A stretch of 39,138 nt of DNA, taken from assembly GCA_964371865.1 (NCBI GenBank), contig CAYJOR010000024.1:1-39138 (forward strand), written 5' to 3'. Below, in pieces: positions 23,447 to 32,449 of the stretch. The notes below the pieces were generated by a model that was not told where the DNA came from, made no database searches, and was given only the letters and a program-made list of their open reading frames with translations. The DNA comes from CAYJAZ01 sp964371865. GTDB taxonomy: Bacteria; Desulfobacterota; Desulfovibrionia; Desulfovibrionales; Desulfovibrionaceae. Numbering within the stretch: position 1 is the stretch's first letter; each line of letters begins with the position of its first letter. The translations under genes and the position numbers were made by a program.

Positions 23447-26260
23447 TTATTTTACAACATGTTTATTATGTAGGTATTCTAACCTTTCGTGTAACTCACA
23501 ACCAAGATCCCATCGTTCTTGCATATAAGGTTCACCCCCGGCTTTTGCCTCCATCGCTTCTTTTACTTTCTTTGGAGTTGCAGGAATAGTTGTTATACGA
23601 ACGCCCACAGCATCATTAATCGCATTTAATATTGCAACGTGTCCACTACTTTGGAAAGCTTCCGCACAACCTGTTGAACCTTGAGGACCATTTTTTCTTG
23701 GAGTGGTATGGAAATGAACGTGCATATTATCCGGCACATCATTACAACTTGGAACGCCTGCTCCTTTTAGAGTTGCGTGTTTATCCATATCTTCATAGTT
23801 TTCACTAAGTGCAAAGCCTACGCAATGCGAAAATCCGCCCCACGCTTGACCAAGCACAGCATGATAACTACCTATCGTTCCAATATCGGCACAAATATGG
23901 GTATCAAGCACTTGTGTTTTACCGGTTTCAACATCAACCTCAACTTCTGTGAGTGTAACAAGATAGTTTTGCGCTACTGAACCATAACCATGCCCTGTAT
24001 CCGGATCAATATCAGGTAAAACTTCATGGTAGACTCCGTGGAATCTGGTTGGAAGTTTTTCAGCTTGCATTTCTTCAAATGTACGGAATGTACCATCTTC
24101 TTTTTTCATGGTATTTATCATTTGTTCCGCAGCATGAATGATTGCGTGTCCTGCAACGTGGTGTGAACGTGAACCTGATGCTGAGCCTGTATCCGGGCAT
24201 TGAGCTGTATCGTTATTAACCATACGAATTTGTTCAGGTGTAATTTTCAATACACGTAAAGCTTCGTGAACATGCGCTATAAGTCCAAAATCTGCACCTT
24301 GGCCCACATCAGCCCATGTTGCATATACAGTAACACCGTCCTTACGGATTTCCAAATCTACTTCTGAGTGTTCAGGCATTTTTGATACATGGTAACCACC
24401 AACTGCCAAACCAACACCACGTTTTACTTTATCGGTACTGAGTGTTGCTGCCCTTTCTTTTGCTTCTTCATAGTATGGACGAATTATATCCATCATTCCT
24501 TGCATAGGGTATTCTCTGTAAGGAACACAAGTAGGAGCTAAATCACCTTCTTGAATCAAGTTTTGATAACGAAACTCAAATTGATCCATATTCATTTTTT
24601 CTGCAAGCATATCTACCAATGGTTCACTTATGCTATACGCTTGAGGAGAACCAAAAGCCCTATATGCTGTGCCAAAGTTGGTGTTTGTAAATGCTGTTCG
24701 AGTAAGTGAGCGCATATTCGGTATATTATAACCATAGCCTAGGAAACGGTGAACTTTTGCTGTAAGTGCTCCTGCCATTTCGCTATACGCTCCATGGTCG
24801 AGTCCAATTAGGCTTTCAAAAGCGATAAGTTTTCCTTTTTCATCACAAGCAAGTCTAGCATTTGCATGGATTGGAGCGCGCTTACCTGTCATATGCTGAT
24901 GTTCTTCATAGCTTAAGTCCATTGATACAGGCGCATCAAGAGCTAAGGTACACACAGCTACAAGTGCATAGTTTGCAGGTGACATACTATAACCAAAACT
25001 ACCGCCGGCAGGATTACCTATAATGCGTATCTTATCGTTTTCAAGTCCTATAGCTTTTGCCATTTGACCAATAACACCATAGGTAAATTGTGTTTTACAT
25101 TGAATAGCTATACCGCCGTTTTCTTCCGGATATGCTTGCACAACATCAGGTTCAATCGGTAAATGAGATTGTCTTGTTGTACTGCTAGAAGCTTCAACAA
25201 CACAAAAAGCTTTTTCAAAAATATCTTTAGTGTCATCACCTTTATAAAGAGGTTGTTCCATATAGATATTTGGCATATCGTCGAATACTTGAGGTGCATC
25301 TTGTGCGACAGCTTCAATAAAATTCATAGCAGCTGGAAGTTCTGTGTATTCATAGGTAACTTCTTTTGCAGCGGCTCTTGCTTCTTCACGGCTATTTGCT
25401 GCTACTACAGCAATAACATCGCCATAACGATAAATTTTATCGTCAATAATAACAGGTCTTTCATTACCGTGACATAATGAGTGAACTACGCCTTGAGGTG
25501 CAAAAAAGCGATTTGTACCCTTTACGTCTTTAGCTGTTATAACAGCTTTCACTCCAGGCATAGATAGTGCCTTTTCGCTATTAACACTCTTCAGTCGACC
25601 AGAATGTATTTTTGAAAGCACAGGAGCCAAATGTAAAGAACCTACCGGCATTTTCAATGCTATATCAGCACCGAAATCACAAGTACCCAAAACTCGTGTT
25701 ACGCCGCTTGGTTTTACAAAGTTTGTTCCGTAAATTTGTCCATCTTCTGGGAGTTTAGGCATAATATCGCTCATGCTTTTTTCACCGCGCATAACGGCTG
25801 CGGCTTCTATAACAGCATCTACAATCGGCTTATAACCCGTACAACGGCAGATATTATTATTTTTTGTAAACCAATCACGCACTTCTTTACGAGTTGGATT
25901 AGGATTTTCATTCAATAAAGCTTTTGCAGAAACTATAAATCCTGGAGAACAAAAACCACATTGAATTGCTGCATATGTAAGAAAAGCTTGCTGCAAAGGA
26001 TGTAGGTTATCTGGAGTACCAAAACCTTCAATTGTTTCTATTTTTGTAAAGTCTTTGATTGACTTCATTTTACGAATACATGCCCTCACAAGTTTTCCGT
26101 CTAACAAAATACTACAAGCTCCACAATGCCCTGCTCTGCATGCCGCTTTTGTTCCGGTAAGACCTAACCTTCTTAAAACATCGGTAAGAGAATCGCTAAC
26201 ATTACACATAACTTCGCGATCAATACCATTAATGTTTAAAATAACTCTCTTAATGCTCAT
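23447..26260 (-). CDS. mop: Molybdenum aldehyde oxidoreductase (MOP type, xanthine oxidase family)
   Basis: A 937-residue single-chain enzyme of the xanthine oxidase family that oxidises aldehydes to carboxylates. The N-terminal [2Fe-2S] domain has Cys41, 46, 49 and 61; the second has Cys101, 104, 138 and 140. No FAD domain is present: the molybdopterin domains begin near residue 180. This is the architecture and nearly the length of the Desulfovibrio gigas aldehyde oxidoreductase (907 residues). A catalytic glutamate is expected at Glu867 in GCAEAFQSS, close to Glu869 of that enzyme. AGGAGAG precedes the ATG. It begins 15 bases after lipoate ligase, so the two are co-transcribed. Here it probably removes an aldehyde made by the glycyl radical enzyme or by acetoin cleavage. 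The electron acceptor would be a flavodoxin or ferredoxin. Confidence 0.92.
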   Translation of the reverse strand: MSIKRVILNINGIDREVMCNVSDSLTDVLRRLGLTGTKAACRAGHCGACSILLDGKLVRACIRKMKSIKDFTKIETIEGFGTPDNLHPLQQAFLTYAAIQCGFCSPGFIVSAKALLNENPNPTRKEVRDWFTKNNNICRCTGYKPIVDAVIEAAAVMRGEKSMSDIMPKLPEDGQIYGTNFVKPSGVTRVLGTCDFGADIALKMPVGSLHLAPVLSKIHSGRLKSVNSEKALSMPGVKAVITAKDVKGTNRFFAPQGVVHSLCHGNERPVIIDDKIYRYGDVIAVVAANSREEARAAAKEVTYEYTELPAAMNFIEAVAQDAPQVFDDMPNIYMEQPLYKGDDTKDIFEKAFCVVEASSSTTRQSHLPIEPDVVQAYPEENGGIAIQCKTQFTYGVIGQMAKAIGLENDKIRIIGNPAGGSFGYSMSPANYALVAVCTLALDAPVSMDLSYEEHQHMTGKRAPIHANARLACDEKGKLIAFESLIGLDHGAYSEMAGALTAKVHRFLGYGYNIPNMRSLTRTAFTNTNFGTAYRAFGSPQAYSISEPLVDMLAEKMNMDQFEFRYQNLIQEGDLAPTCVPYREYPMQGMMDIIRPYYEEAKERAATLSTDKVKRGVGLAVGGYHVSKMPEHSEVDLEIRKDGVTVYATWADVGQGADFGLIAHVHEALRVLKITPEQIRMVNNDTAQCPDTGSASGSRSHHVAGHAIIHAAEQMINTMKKEDGTFRTFEEMQAEKLPTRFHGVYHEVLPDIDPDTGHGYGSVAQNYLVTLTEVEVDVETGKTQVLDTHICADIGTIGSYHAVLGQAWGGFSHCVGFALSENYEDMDKHATLKGAGVPSCNDVPDNMHVHFHTTPRKNGPQGSTGCAEAFQSSGHVAILNAINDAVGVRITTIPATPKKVKEAMEAKAGGEPYMQERWDLGCELHERLEYLHNKHVVK

Positions 26261-26275
26261 TTTCTCTCCTAAATA

Positions 26276-27259
26276 TTATGAAATCAAGCAAGATAAAATA
26301 TCTTTGTGTGCAATGCCGCCAAAAAACATTTTCTCGTCAAATTTGGAAATAATTTCGCTTAATTCTTCCTCTTTATAGAGTATGCCTACAAGGCTTTTTT
26401 CAACCTCGTCAATATCACAAACAGCAAGAAAATCTCCAAAAATTTTACAACTTTCTATAATACCCTCAGCCACAAAAAGTTCAACGCTCACAAGACCATT
26501 TTGAAAGTATTGTGTCTTTTTATAGTTGAACTTAGGTGATAAGGAATAATTCCATTCATGACTTTTATATTTTGTTTCTTCAAGCTTTTTTATTTCATGC
26601 AAATCTTTTTCACTCAATTCAATTTTCTCTATATTTTCAAACTGAGAAATTCTTTCTTTCATTGCTTGTATCACGCTTTCAACGCTAATATCTTGTTGTA
26701 CAATACCACAAAGGTTACCAACTCTGCTTTTTACAGATTTAATACCCTTTGACTCAATTTTAGCTTTGTTCGGTGTAAGAACTTTTGAAAGTAAACTAAG
26801 ATTAGAATTTATTAAAATAGTACCGTGGTGTAATACTCTTTTATTGTGAATAGTTTGTGCATTGCCTGAAATTTTACAATTATCTACTATTAGATCATTT
26901 CTACCACTATTTTCTGCATTTATGCCCAATGTTTTTAGTGCATCTATAACAGGTTGTAAAAAAGTATGGTAAGAATGTTCCTCTTCACCTTTCCAATCTG
27001 TAATAAAGGAAAAATTAAGATTACCCATATCGTGATAGACTGCCCCTCCGCCTGTATTTCTTCGTACGACAGAGATATTATGTTTTTTTATCTCATCTAC
27101 ATTTATTTCTTCTATCGTATTCTGAAACTTGCCTATTACTATGGTATTATTATTTTGCCAAAATAAAATATAATCGTCATCGGTAAAATTTGTTAATATA
27201 TATTCTTCCAAAGCCAGATTATAGTAAGGATTTGTACTGTTATTTTCAATATACTTCAT
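26276..27259 (-). CDS. lplA: Lipoate-protein ligase
   Basis: A 327-residue ligase that activates lipoate with ATP and attaches it to lipoyl domains. The BPL/LplA fold shows RRNTGGGAVYHDMGNLNFSF near residues 65-85, and the catalytic lysine lies in KISGNAQ near 133-139. A C-terminal accessory domain is present (about 245-327), as in full-length LplA, so one protein should suffice. The start lacks a clear ribosome site, but the sequence MKYIENNSTNPYYNLALEEY is the normal family beginning. It lies between a glycyl radical enzyme and the aldehyde oxidoreductase; its natural target in this window is the lipoyl domain of the E2 protein at the head of the same strand block, which explains its presence. 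Confidence 0.92.
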   Translation of the reverse strand: MKYIENNSTNPYYNLALEEYILTNFTDDDYILFWQNNNTIVIGKFQNTIEEINVDEIKKHNISVVRRNTGGGAVYHDMGNLNFSFITDWKGEEEHSYHTFLQPVIDALKTLGINAENSGRNDLIVDNCKISGNAQTIHNKRVLHHGTILINSNLSLLSKVLTPNKAKIESKGIKSVKSRVGNLCGIVQQDISVESVIQAMKERISQFENIEKIELSEKDLHEIKKLEETKYKSHEWNYSLSPKFNYKKTQYFQNGLVSVELFVAEGIIESCKIFGDFLAVCDIDEVEKSLVGILYKEEELSEIISKFDEKMFFGGIAHKDILSCLIS

Positions 27260-27392
27260 ATAATAGTATGATATGTTTTAGAACTTTTTAGTTGCTTTTT
27301 AAAAGCTATTTATAATTTATTATAAGTATCAACCTTATGCAAAAAGTACAAATAGCTTTTATTATACCCTGCCAGGGGTTTTTAGATTTAGA

Positions 27393-27437
27393 ACGTGTCT
27401 ACAAAAACAAATAATTTCGATTTGTCGACACATTCCA
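27393..27437. repeat. Imperfect hairpin with GTGTC arms
   Basis: GAACGTGTCTACAAA starting near 27391 pairs imperfectly (about two to three mismatches) with the complement of TTTGTCGACACATTCC ending near 27436. It lies between the glycyl radical enzyme stop and lplA and is similar in arm sequence to the hairpin at 23357-23398. It may attenuate transcription into lplA. Confidence 0.6.
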
Positions 27438-27462
27438 AATACTTTATTGTTTGATACCTAAT

Positions 27463-27495
27463 GAATTTAGAAACATACCCTAGAAATATATCCTA
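27463..27495 (-). repeat. CTAGGG repeat overlapping the glycyl radical enzyme stop
   Basis: On the - strand it reads CTAGGATATATTT and then CTAGGGTATGTTTCTAAATT, two partial copies head to tail. The TAG stop of the glycyl radical enzyme gene (27493-27495) is the TAG of the first CTAGG. No opposing arm of the same family is seen. Confidence 0.7.
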
Positions 27496-29916
27496 GAACT
27501 TATGTTCCGTTCTTTCAATAATTTGATCTTGCAAGCCTCTATCAAGCGAATTAAAGTAAGCACTGTAGCCAGCAACTTTAACAACTAAATCTCTATATTT
27601 TTCAGGATTTTTTTGTGCGTTACGCATGTTATCGGCTGTAAGAATGTTGAACTGAACTTGGTTACCTTTAAGGTCTACTAAGTAAGTTTTCACCATATTT
27701 GCAAACTTATCACCACTCTCTTTATCAAAATCACCTTGGCTCGTTGTAAGCGCAGATGGATGGAAACGTAAGTTGAGAATATTACCGTCAATAAACTTTG
27801 TATGATCAACTTTTGCTACGCTAAGGAGTGTAGATGTAGGTCCGTTAATATCTGTACCGGCATGAGGCGAGATATTATCAGAAAGTGCTTCTTCTGCAAT
27901 TCTTCCATCAGGTGTTGCACCTACTGTTTCACCTTCAGGCACGTTTGCAGTAAGCCCTTGAAGTGATGTGCCAAACACACCACCACGAAGAGGTTTGTAT
28001 TTTTGTGCTTCATCGGCAAAGAAATTACTTATAGTTGTTGCGTATTTATCAACAGCTTCTTCATCATTACCGTATTTTGCAATTTTCTTAGCAAGAAGTT
28101 TTACTTCTTTACCTCTTTCACCTTCCCAGTTACTATCGAGAACTTTTACAAACTCTTCCAGCGAGATTTGCTTTTTATTAAACACCATTTCTTCTAGCAC
28201 ATAGAGAGCGTTACTTATATCCGCTGTTCCATGACCTTGTAAAATTGTGTGAGAATATTTCGCACTTTCTCCGCCACCTTCTGACATATCTTTACCTTCT
28301 TGAATTCTGAAGTTTAAAGCACCTGAAGTGAATGGAGTTGGATTTAAAATAAGATCTACTTTAGAAGTGATACCGGTGAGTGGTACAATAAGCTTCATAT
28401 ATGTTTCAAGATGACGCTTAAACTCATTAATAACAACATCAATAGATGTTAATTCACTAAGTTTTTTAGATTCAAAAAGCTTAATTCCTGTTCTTGGATT
28501 TACCCCTTCATGGAGGATAATTTCTAAGATTTTAAGGAAGTTGAAGTAACAGTCACCACCTGTGAAGGAAAAAGTTTTACCTGGTACTACTGCCTCTGAA
28601 CAGCCACAAATTGCGTATCTTCTGGCATCTTCCAGAGGAATACCTGTTGCTAGTAACGCATCAATGATAGATTCATCTGAGAAGTAAGCAGGTAATCCAC
28701 CACCGTGCTTGAATAATACTTCTGCTGAGTGCACAAGTAATTCTTTTGGAGTTGTTTCACAAACCCTTAAAACTGGAGTTGGTTGCGGTAGACGAGTATG
28801 TGTTAATCCCTCTAGGAATAACCATGTTAATCTATTGCTGTTGTCTACACCGTCTTCACCCATACCGCCTAAGGTAAGAGTCATAAACATTGGCGCACCA
28901 CTTTTCAATCTAGTTTCAGGCCAAGGTCTTACTTTATTGAAACAGCTTACTTTTACATAGAAACATTCAATAAGTTCAAGCGCATCTTCTTCTGTAATTG
29001 TTCCTGCTTTAATATCTTTTTCAAAGAATGGGAAAAGGAACATATCCATACGCCCAAATGATACTGAGTGTCCATTACTTTCAATATGAATAAGTAGGTG
29101 CAAGAAATAACTTAGTTGAAGCGCTTCGTAGAAGCTTGTTGGTGCATCATAGGAAATATTCTTGCAAACTTCAGCTATCTTTAAAAGTTCAGCTTTTCTT
29201 GCATCGTTTTCATTTTTTGCCATCTCTATTGCCAAATCTGCAAATCTTAAAATAAATGCAGATGCTGCCTTGTAACTAATTTCTACTGATTGAAGATAAA
29301 TTTCTTTTTCATAATCTTCAGCAACATTAGTAACATCAAGCTTAGCGCGAGCTTCGTCTACTTCATTCAATATTCCCTTGATACCATGATTTACCCATTT
29401 GAAGTAATCAACCGTAACGTGTCCGTCACCAGCTGATTTTCTTACGCCGTCATAAAGCACATCGTTTAATCTGAATTTATCTTCTTCCCAAGCAATGAGA
29501 TAGTCTTTCGGCATTATACGTCTTGTGGTTTTCACAACCATATCTTCATGAGTTGCACCTTTCCAGTATGGCGCAATTTCACGAATAATATTTTTTACTT
29601 CTTCACTAATTTCAAATTTATCATAAGGTCTAGTTTCAAAAGTATCAATTTCGTTGATAAGAAAGTCTATGCTGAATTCAGGAAATAGTGGTGCATAACG
29701 TTCTTTTGTTGAGTGATTACCCACAATAAGTTCATTTTCATCTATTCGTATAGACATTTTTTCCAGAATATCTTGAAAAGCCAAAGCACGTCTAATTGAC
29801 TGCGGTTCGCCGTTATTTTTTTTGAAAGATTCAGTAACGATAACCCCTCTTTCTCCACAGACACCGGCTTTTGAATCTGCAGCATTCATTCTTAATTTTT
29901 CAATTCTCGCATTCAT
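27493..29916 (-). CDS. Glycyl radical enzyme of the dehydratase/lyase class, substrate unknown
   Basis: An 807-residue glycyl radical enzyme. The radical glycine is Gly783 in KVAGYSAYF near the C-terminus; the thiyl cysteine is Cys439 with the general base Glu441 in GCSEAVVPGKT, the Cys-x-Glu pair of eliminases such as glycerol dehydratase, choline lyase and isethionate lyase. His166 (GHVTVDY), His283 and Ser284 (NGHSVSFGRMD) match, by spacing from the cysteine, substrate-binding positions of glycerol dehydratase (His164, His281 and Ser282 as I recall). By the same spacing, Ala162 and His166 replace the Arg189 and Gln193 recalled for isethionate lyase, which argues against that function. The segment after the active site (TGGDCYFNFLKILE) differs from glycerol dehydratase. 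A strong AAAGGAGG precedes the ATG. Its activase is just upstream. Likely a diol or hydroxy-acid dehydratase; substrate unassigned. Confidence 0.85.
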   Translation of the reverse strand: MNARIEKLRMNAADSKAGVCGERGVIVTESFKKNNGEPQSIRRALAFQDILEKMSIRIDENELIVGNHSTKERYAPLFPEFSIDFLINEIDTFETRPYDKFEISEEVKNIIREIAPYWKGATHEDMVVKTTRRIMPKDYLIAWEEDKFRLNDVLYDGVRKSAGDGHVTVDYFKWVNHGIKGILNEVDEARAKLDVTNVAEDYEKEIYLQSVEISYKAASAFILRFADLAIEMAKNENDARKAELLKIAEVCKNISYDAPTSFYEALQLSYFLHLLIHIESNGHSVSFGRMDMFLFPFFEKDIKAGTITEEDALELIECFYVKVSCFNKVRPWPETRLKSGAPMFMTLTLGGMGEDGVDNSNRLTWLFLEGLTHTRLPQPTPVLRVCETTPKELLVHSAEVLFKHGGGLPAYFSDESIIDALLATGIPLEDARRYAICGCSEAVVPGKTFSFTGGDCYFNFLKILEIILHEGVNPRTGIKLFESKKLSELTSIDVVINEFKRHLETYMKLIVPLTGITSKVDLILNPTPFTSGALNFRIQEGKDMSEGGGESAKYSHTILQGHGTADISNALYVLEEMVFNKKQISLEEFVKVLDSNWEGERGKEVKLLAKKIAKYGNDEEAVDKYATTISNFFADEAQKYKPLRGGVFGTSLQGLTANVPEGETVGATPDGRIAEEALSDNISPHAGTDINGPTSTLLSVAKVDHTKFIDGNILNLRFHPSALTTSQGDFDKESGDKFANMVKTYLVDLKGNQVQFNILTADNMRNAQKNPEKYRDLVVKVAGYSAYFNSLDRGLQDQIIERTEHKF

Positions 29917-29957
29917 AGCGAAACCTCCTTTAAAACTATTTACTCATAGATGACTGC

Positions 29958-30935
29958 TTACTTTTCAGTATCAGTCGAATGAAGATTGCTTAGGTCTTGA
30001 TTTATTATTTCAACACCTAATTTTTTAAACTTATCAATAATATTTTGGAGATGAGCAGAAGTTGGCGTTTTGGTATTTGCCATTATCTCATCATATTCAT
30101 ACCCTAACCCTAAATATTTTGACTTTCCAAACATATGGTATGGCAAAATTTCTAGTGGGATTTTTCTTTCTAGACTATTGATAAATTGTGCCGTTTTACT
30201 TATATTTTCATCATCATCGTTAAAGTTTGGGATAAGGGGAATTCTTAGCACAAGTTCCTTATCCTTATACTCATTTGCGATGATGGATATATTCCTAAGA
30301 ATGATTTGATTGGAAACTGATAGATATTTTTTGTGCTTTTCATCATCCATCATCTTCAAATCAACAAATAAAAAGTCTATGTATTCAAGAGCTTTTCTAA
30401 GCATTTCTTCGCTCGTAAAAGCTGTTGTTTCTACTGCTGTAGAAAGATTATATTTTTCCTTTGCCTTTTTAAGTAGTTCAAGAGTAAACTCGTTATGACT
30501 TAAAGCTTCACCACCGCTTAAAGTGATTCCGCCACCACTACGTTTATAAAATAAATTATCGCGACTAACTTGTTTTAGAATTGTATCAATATCTTTTGAC
30601 TCTCCAAAAATTTTGAAAGCCATTTCGTAACAAGCATTAACGCACTTTTCACAAAGATTACATTTCTCTCTGTTTATTTCTATTTTTTGGTTGAGACTTA
30701 TTGCTGATTGAGGGCAAATTTCTACACAACGACCGCACTTTTTACAAAGATTTTCAGAAATGTGTAATTCAGCCTTATAGCTTTTTCCCTCAGGGTTAGA
30801 GCACCAAGGGCAGTTCAGCGGACATCCCTTGAGAAAGATGATTGTTCTTATACCAGGACCATCATGGACAGAATATTTTTGAATGTTAAAAATTAAGGAT
30901 TCTTTCATCTTCTTTTGCTCATATATGCGAATCAT
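29958..30935 (-). CDS. Glycyl radical enzyme activating protein (radical SAM)
   Basis: A 325-residue radical SAM enzyme that makes the glycyl radical on its partner. The CxxxCxxC motif for the SAM cluster is Cys38, 42 and 45 in KGCPLNCPWCSNPE. Two extra [4Fe-4S] ferredoxin motifs follow at Cys64, 67, 70, 74 and Cys92, 95, 98, 102, an insert typical of activases for dehydratase-type glycyl radical enzymes and absent from pyruvate formate-lyase activase. The glycine-rich segment SGGGITLSGGEALSH lies near 134-148. Start choice is uncertain: the ATG at 30935 has no ribosome site, while the ATG at 30908 (MKESLIFNIQKYSVHDGPGIRT from residue 10) matches the usual family beginning. It precedes the enzyme gene by 41 bases and is part of the same transcript. 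Confidence 0.92.
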   Translation of the reverse strand: MIRIYEQKKMKESLIFNIQKYSVHDGPGIRTIIFLKGCPLNCPWCSNPEGKSYKAELHISENLCKKCGRCVEICPQSAISLNQKIEINREKCNLCEKCVNACYEMAFKIFGESKDIDTILKQVSRDNLFYKRSGGGITLSGGEALSHNEFTLELLKKAKEKYNLSTAVETTAFTSEEMLRKALEYIDFLFVDLKMMDDEKHKKYLSVSNQIILRNISIIANEYKDKELVLRIPLIPNFNDDDENISKTAQFINSLERKIPLEILPYHMFGKSKYLGLGYEYDEIMANTKTPTSAHLQNIIDKFKKLGVEIINQDLSNLHSTDTEK

Positions 30936-30971
30936 TTCGGGTTGTAATTCTTTTGGAATTTATTATTTTTG

Positions 30972-31032
30972 CTAGGGTGTGTTTCTAAAATCAGAGGTTT
31001 TAATGAATAGTGAATTTAGAAACACATCCAAG
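30972..31032. mobile_element. MITE-like element, 61 bases, inverted CTAGG ends
   Basis: Left end CTAGGGTGTGTTTCTAAA (30972-30989) and right end, read on the - strand from 31032, CTTGGATGTGTTTCTAAATT. The short core (TCAGAGGTTTTAATGAA) resembles that of the copy at 39092. It lies in the gap between the TRAP permease and activase genes. It is the best complete copy in the window. Confidence 0.75.
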
Positions 31033-31046
31033 TTATCACCATCTAC

Positions 31047-31067
31047 ACAGTTTTTATAAAAAACTGT
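31047..31067. other. AT-rich palindrome between dctM and activase genes
   Basis: ACAGTTTTT (31047-31055) and AAAAACTGT (31059-31067). A run of T follows on the + strand, where no gene ends, so it is not an obvious terminator for the - strand operon; it may still be an RNA stem. Confidence 0.45.
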
Positions 31068-31150
31068 ATAGGCTTTTTTTCAATAAGGAATATTTCAAGT
31101 TCATAAATAGTATTCTTTGCAAGATTTAGCTCTGAATACATGCTAAAAAC

Positions 31151-32449
31151 TTAAATTTCCAAACCTAGTAATCGAGGTAAAGTAAGCACCAAGTCAGGAA
31201 TAAAAATAACCATCAAGGTAATTATGAGGTACATAATTACATAAGGAATAATTTTCTTACTGATAGCCTCCATCTTCACCCCAATTGCTTGTGATGAAAT
31301 AAATAGAGCTACCCCTACAGGCGGTGTAATAATACCAATGAGATTTCCTATTAAGAAAATAGCACAAATATGATAGGCATTTACTCCAAAAGGAGCAAGA
31401 GCATTAACTGCTGTTGGTGCTAAGATGATACAAAGAACAATAACATCAATAAAGCAACCCATTATAAGTAAAATACCAAGCAAGAAAAGCAAACCTAATA
31501 TTGCACTTTGTGAACTAAAGCTTGTAAGCAAATCTACAAAAAGTTGTGTCATACCGCTCAAGCTCATTACATAAGAAAGAGAGTACGATGAAGCAAGAAG
31601 TAGTAAAACTGTTGAAGTTGTTTTTGAAGCGTCTACAAATATTTCATAGAGCATTTTCCAGTTCAATCGTTTATAAGTCAGTGCAAGAAATAGAGAGAAG
31701 AATGAACCTATAGCTCCACCTTCGGTTGCTGTAAACTTACCTGTATACATGCCACCAAGCACAACAACAGGCACTGAAAGTAAAGGTAGCATACGTAAGA
31801 GAGCATTTATTTTTTCTTGTCTTGTATATACTTTTGCACTACCGCCAAAATCATTCTTTACAGATGAATAAATGATAAGACCGGATAAACCTGCTAAAGT
31901 GATAAGGCCTATAGACAAGTCAACAATAAACAAAGTACCTATAGATGTTCCTGTCGCAACACCTAAAACAATACAAGTAACTGACGGTGGAATTAACTGA
32001 CCTAAAGGTGCGGCAGCAGCAATTGTAGCCGCTGTCCAGTCAGCTGGATATTTGTTTTCCACCATTTCAGGACCAAGCATTTTTGAAAAAGTTGCACAAG
32101 TAGCATTTGCTGACCCCGTTAATGCACCAAAGATTGCAGATGCAAAAGTTGCAACCAATGCCAAGCCACCTTTTCTTCTGCCTATGCCAGGTTTTAATGC
32201 ATCAATAAGCAGTCCTGCCATTCCCGTTTTTTGGTATATTACCCCCATTAAGGTAAACAAAAATACCGCTAAAAGAGTAAAGGATTCAAAAGGACTAAAC
32301 ACACTCTTAATAATTAATGATGCTTTCAATCCACTGGCAACAAGAGTTACAGCCCCTGCTGAACCAAGAGAATAGGTAATTGGTACGCCCATAAGCAAGA
32401 ATACAAAAAATACCAATAAAAAAATCAGAGATAAAGTACCGCTATCCAT
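31151..32449 (-). CDS. dctM: TRAP transporter large permease (DctM)
   Basis: A 432-residue inner membrane protein with about 12 helices, the transport subunit of a tripartite ATP-independent periplasmic importer. Family features include the N-terminal FLLMGVPITYSLG segment near residues 18-30, FGALTGSANATCATFSKM near 107-124, and GIITPPVGVALFISS near 374-388. It overlaps the small subunit gene by eight bases, so translation is coupled. TRAP systems use Na+ or H+ gradients to import acids such as dicarboxylates, keto acids, sugar acids and sulfonates. Position directly before the activase and glycyl radical enzyme suggests it brings in their substrate. Confidence 0.92.
   Translation of the reverse strand: MDSGTLSLIFLLVFFVFLLMGVPITYSLGSAGAVTLVASGLKASLIIKSVFSPFESFTLLAVFLFTLMGVIYQKTGMAGLLIDALKPGIGRRKGGLALVATFASAIFGALTGSANATCATFSKMLGPEMVENKYPADWTAATIAAAAPLGQLIPPSVTCIVLGVATGTSIGTLFIVDLSIGLITLAGLSGLIIYSSVKNDFGGSAKVYTRQEKINALLRMLPLLSVPVVVLGGMYTGKFTATEGGAIGSFFSLFLALTYKRLNWKMLYEIFVDASKTTSTVLLLLASSYSLSYVMSLSGMTQLFVDLLTSFSSQSAILGLLFLLGILLIMGCFIDVIVLCIILAPTAVNALAPFGVNAYHICAIFLIGNLIGIITPPVGVALFISSQAIGVKMEAISKKIIPYVIMYLIITLMVIFIPDLVLTLPRLLGLEI

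Noticed and set aside
27493..29916. Isethionate sulfite-lyase (IslA) assignment
   Set aside because: The TRAP-activase-enzyme layout invites it, but the positions corresponding to the sulfonate-contact Arg and Gln read Ala162 and His166 by spacing. Based on recalled residue numbers, so not absolute.
27493..29916. Choline trimethylamine-lyase or pyruvate formate-lyase
   Set aside because: No microcompartment genes, a shorter chain than CutC, and a Cys-x-Glu active site rather than the Cys-Cys pair of pyruvate formate-lyase.
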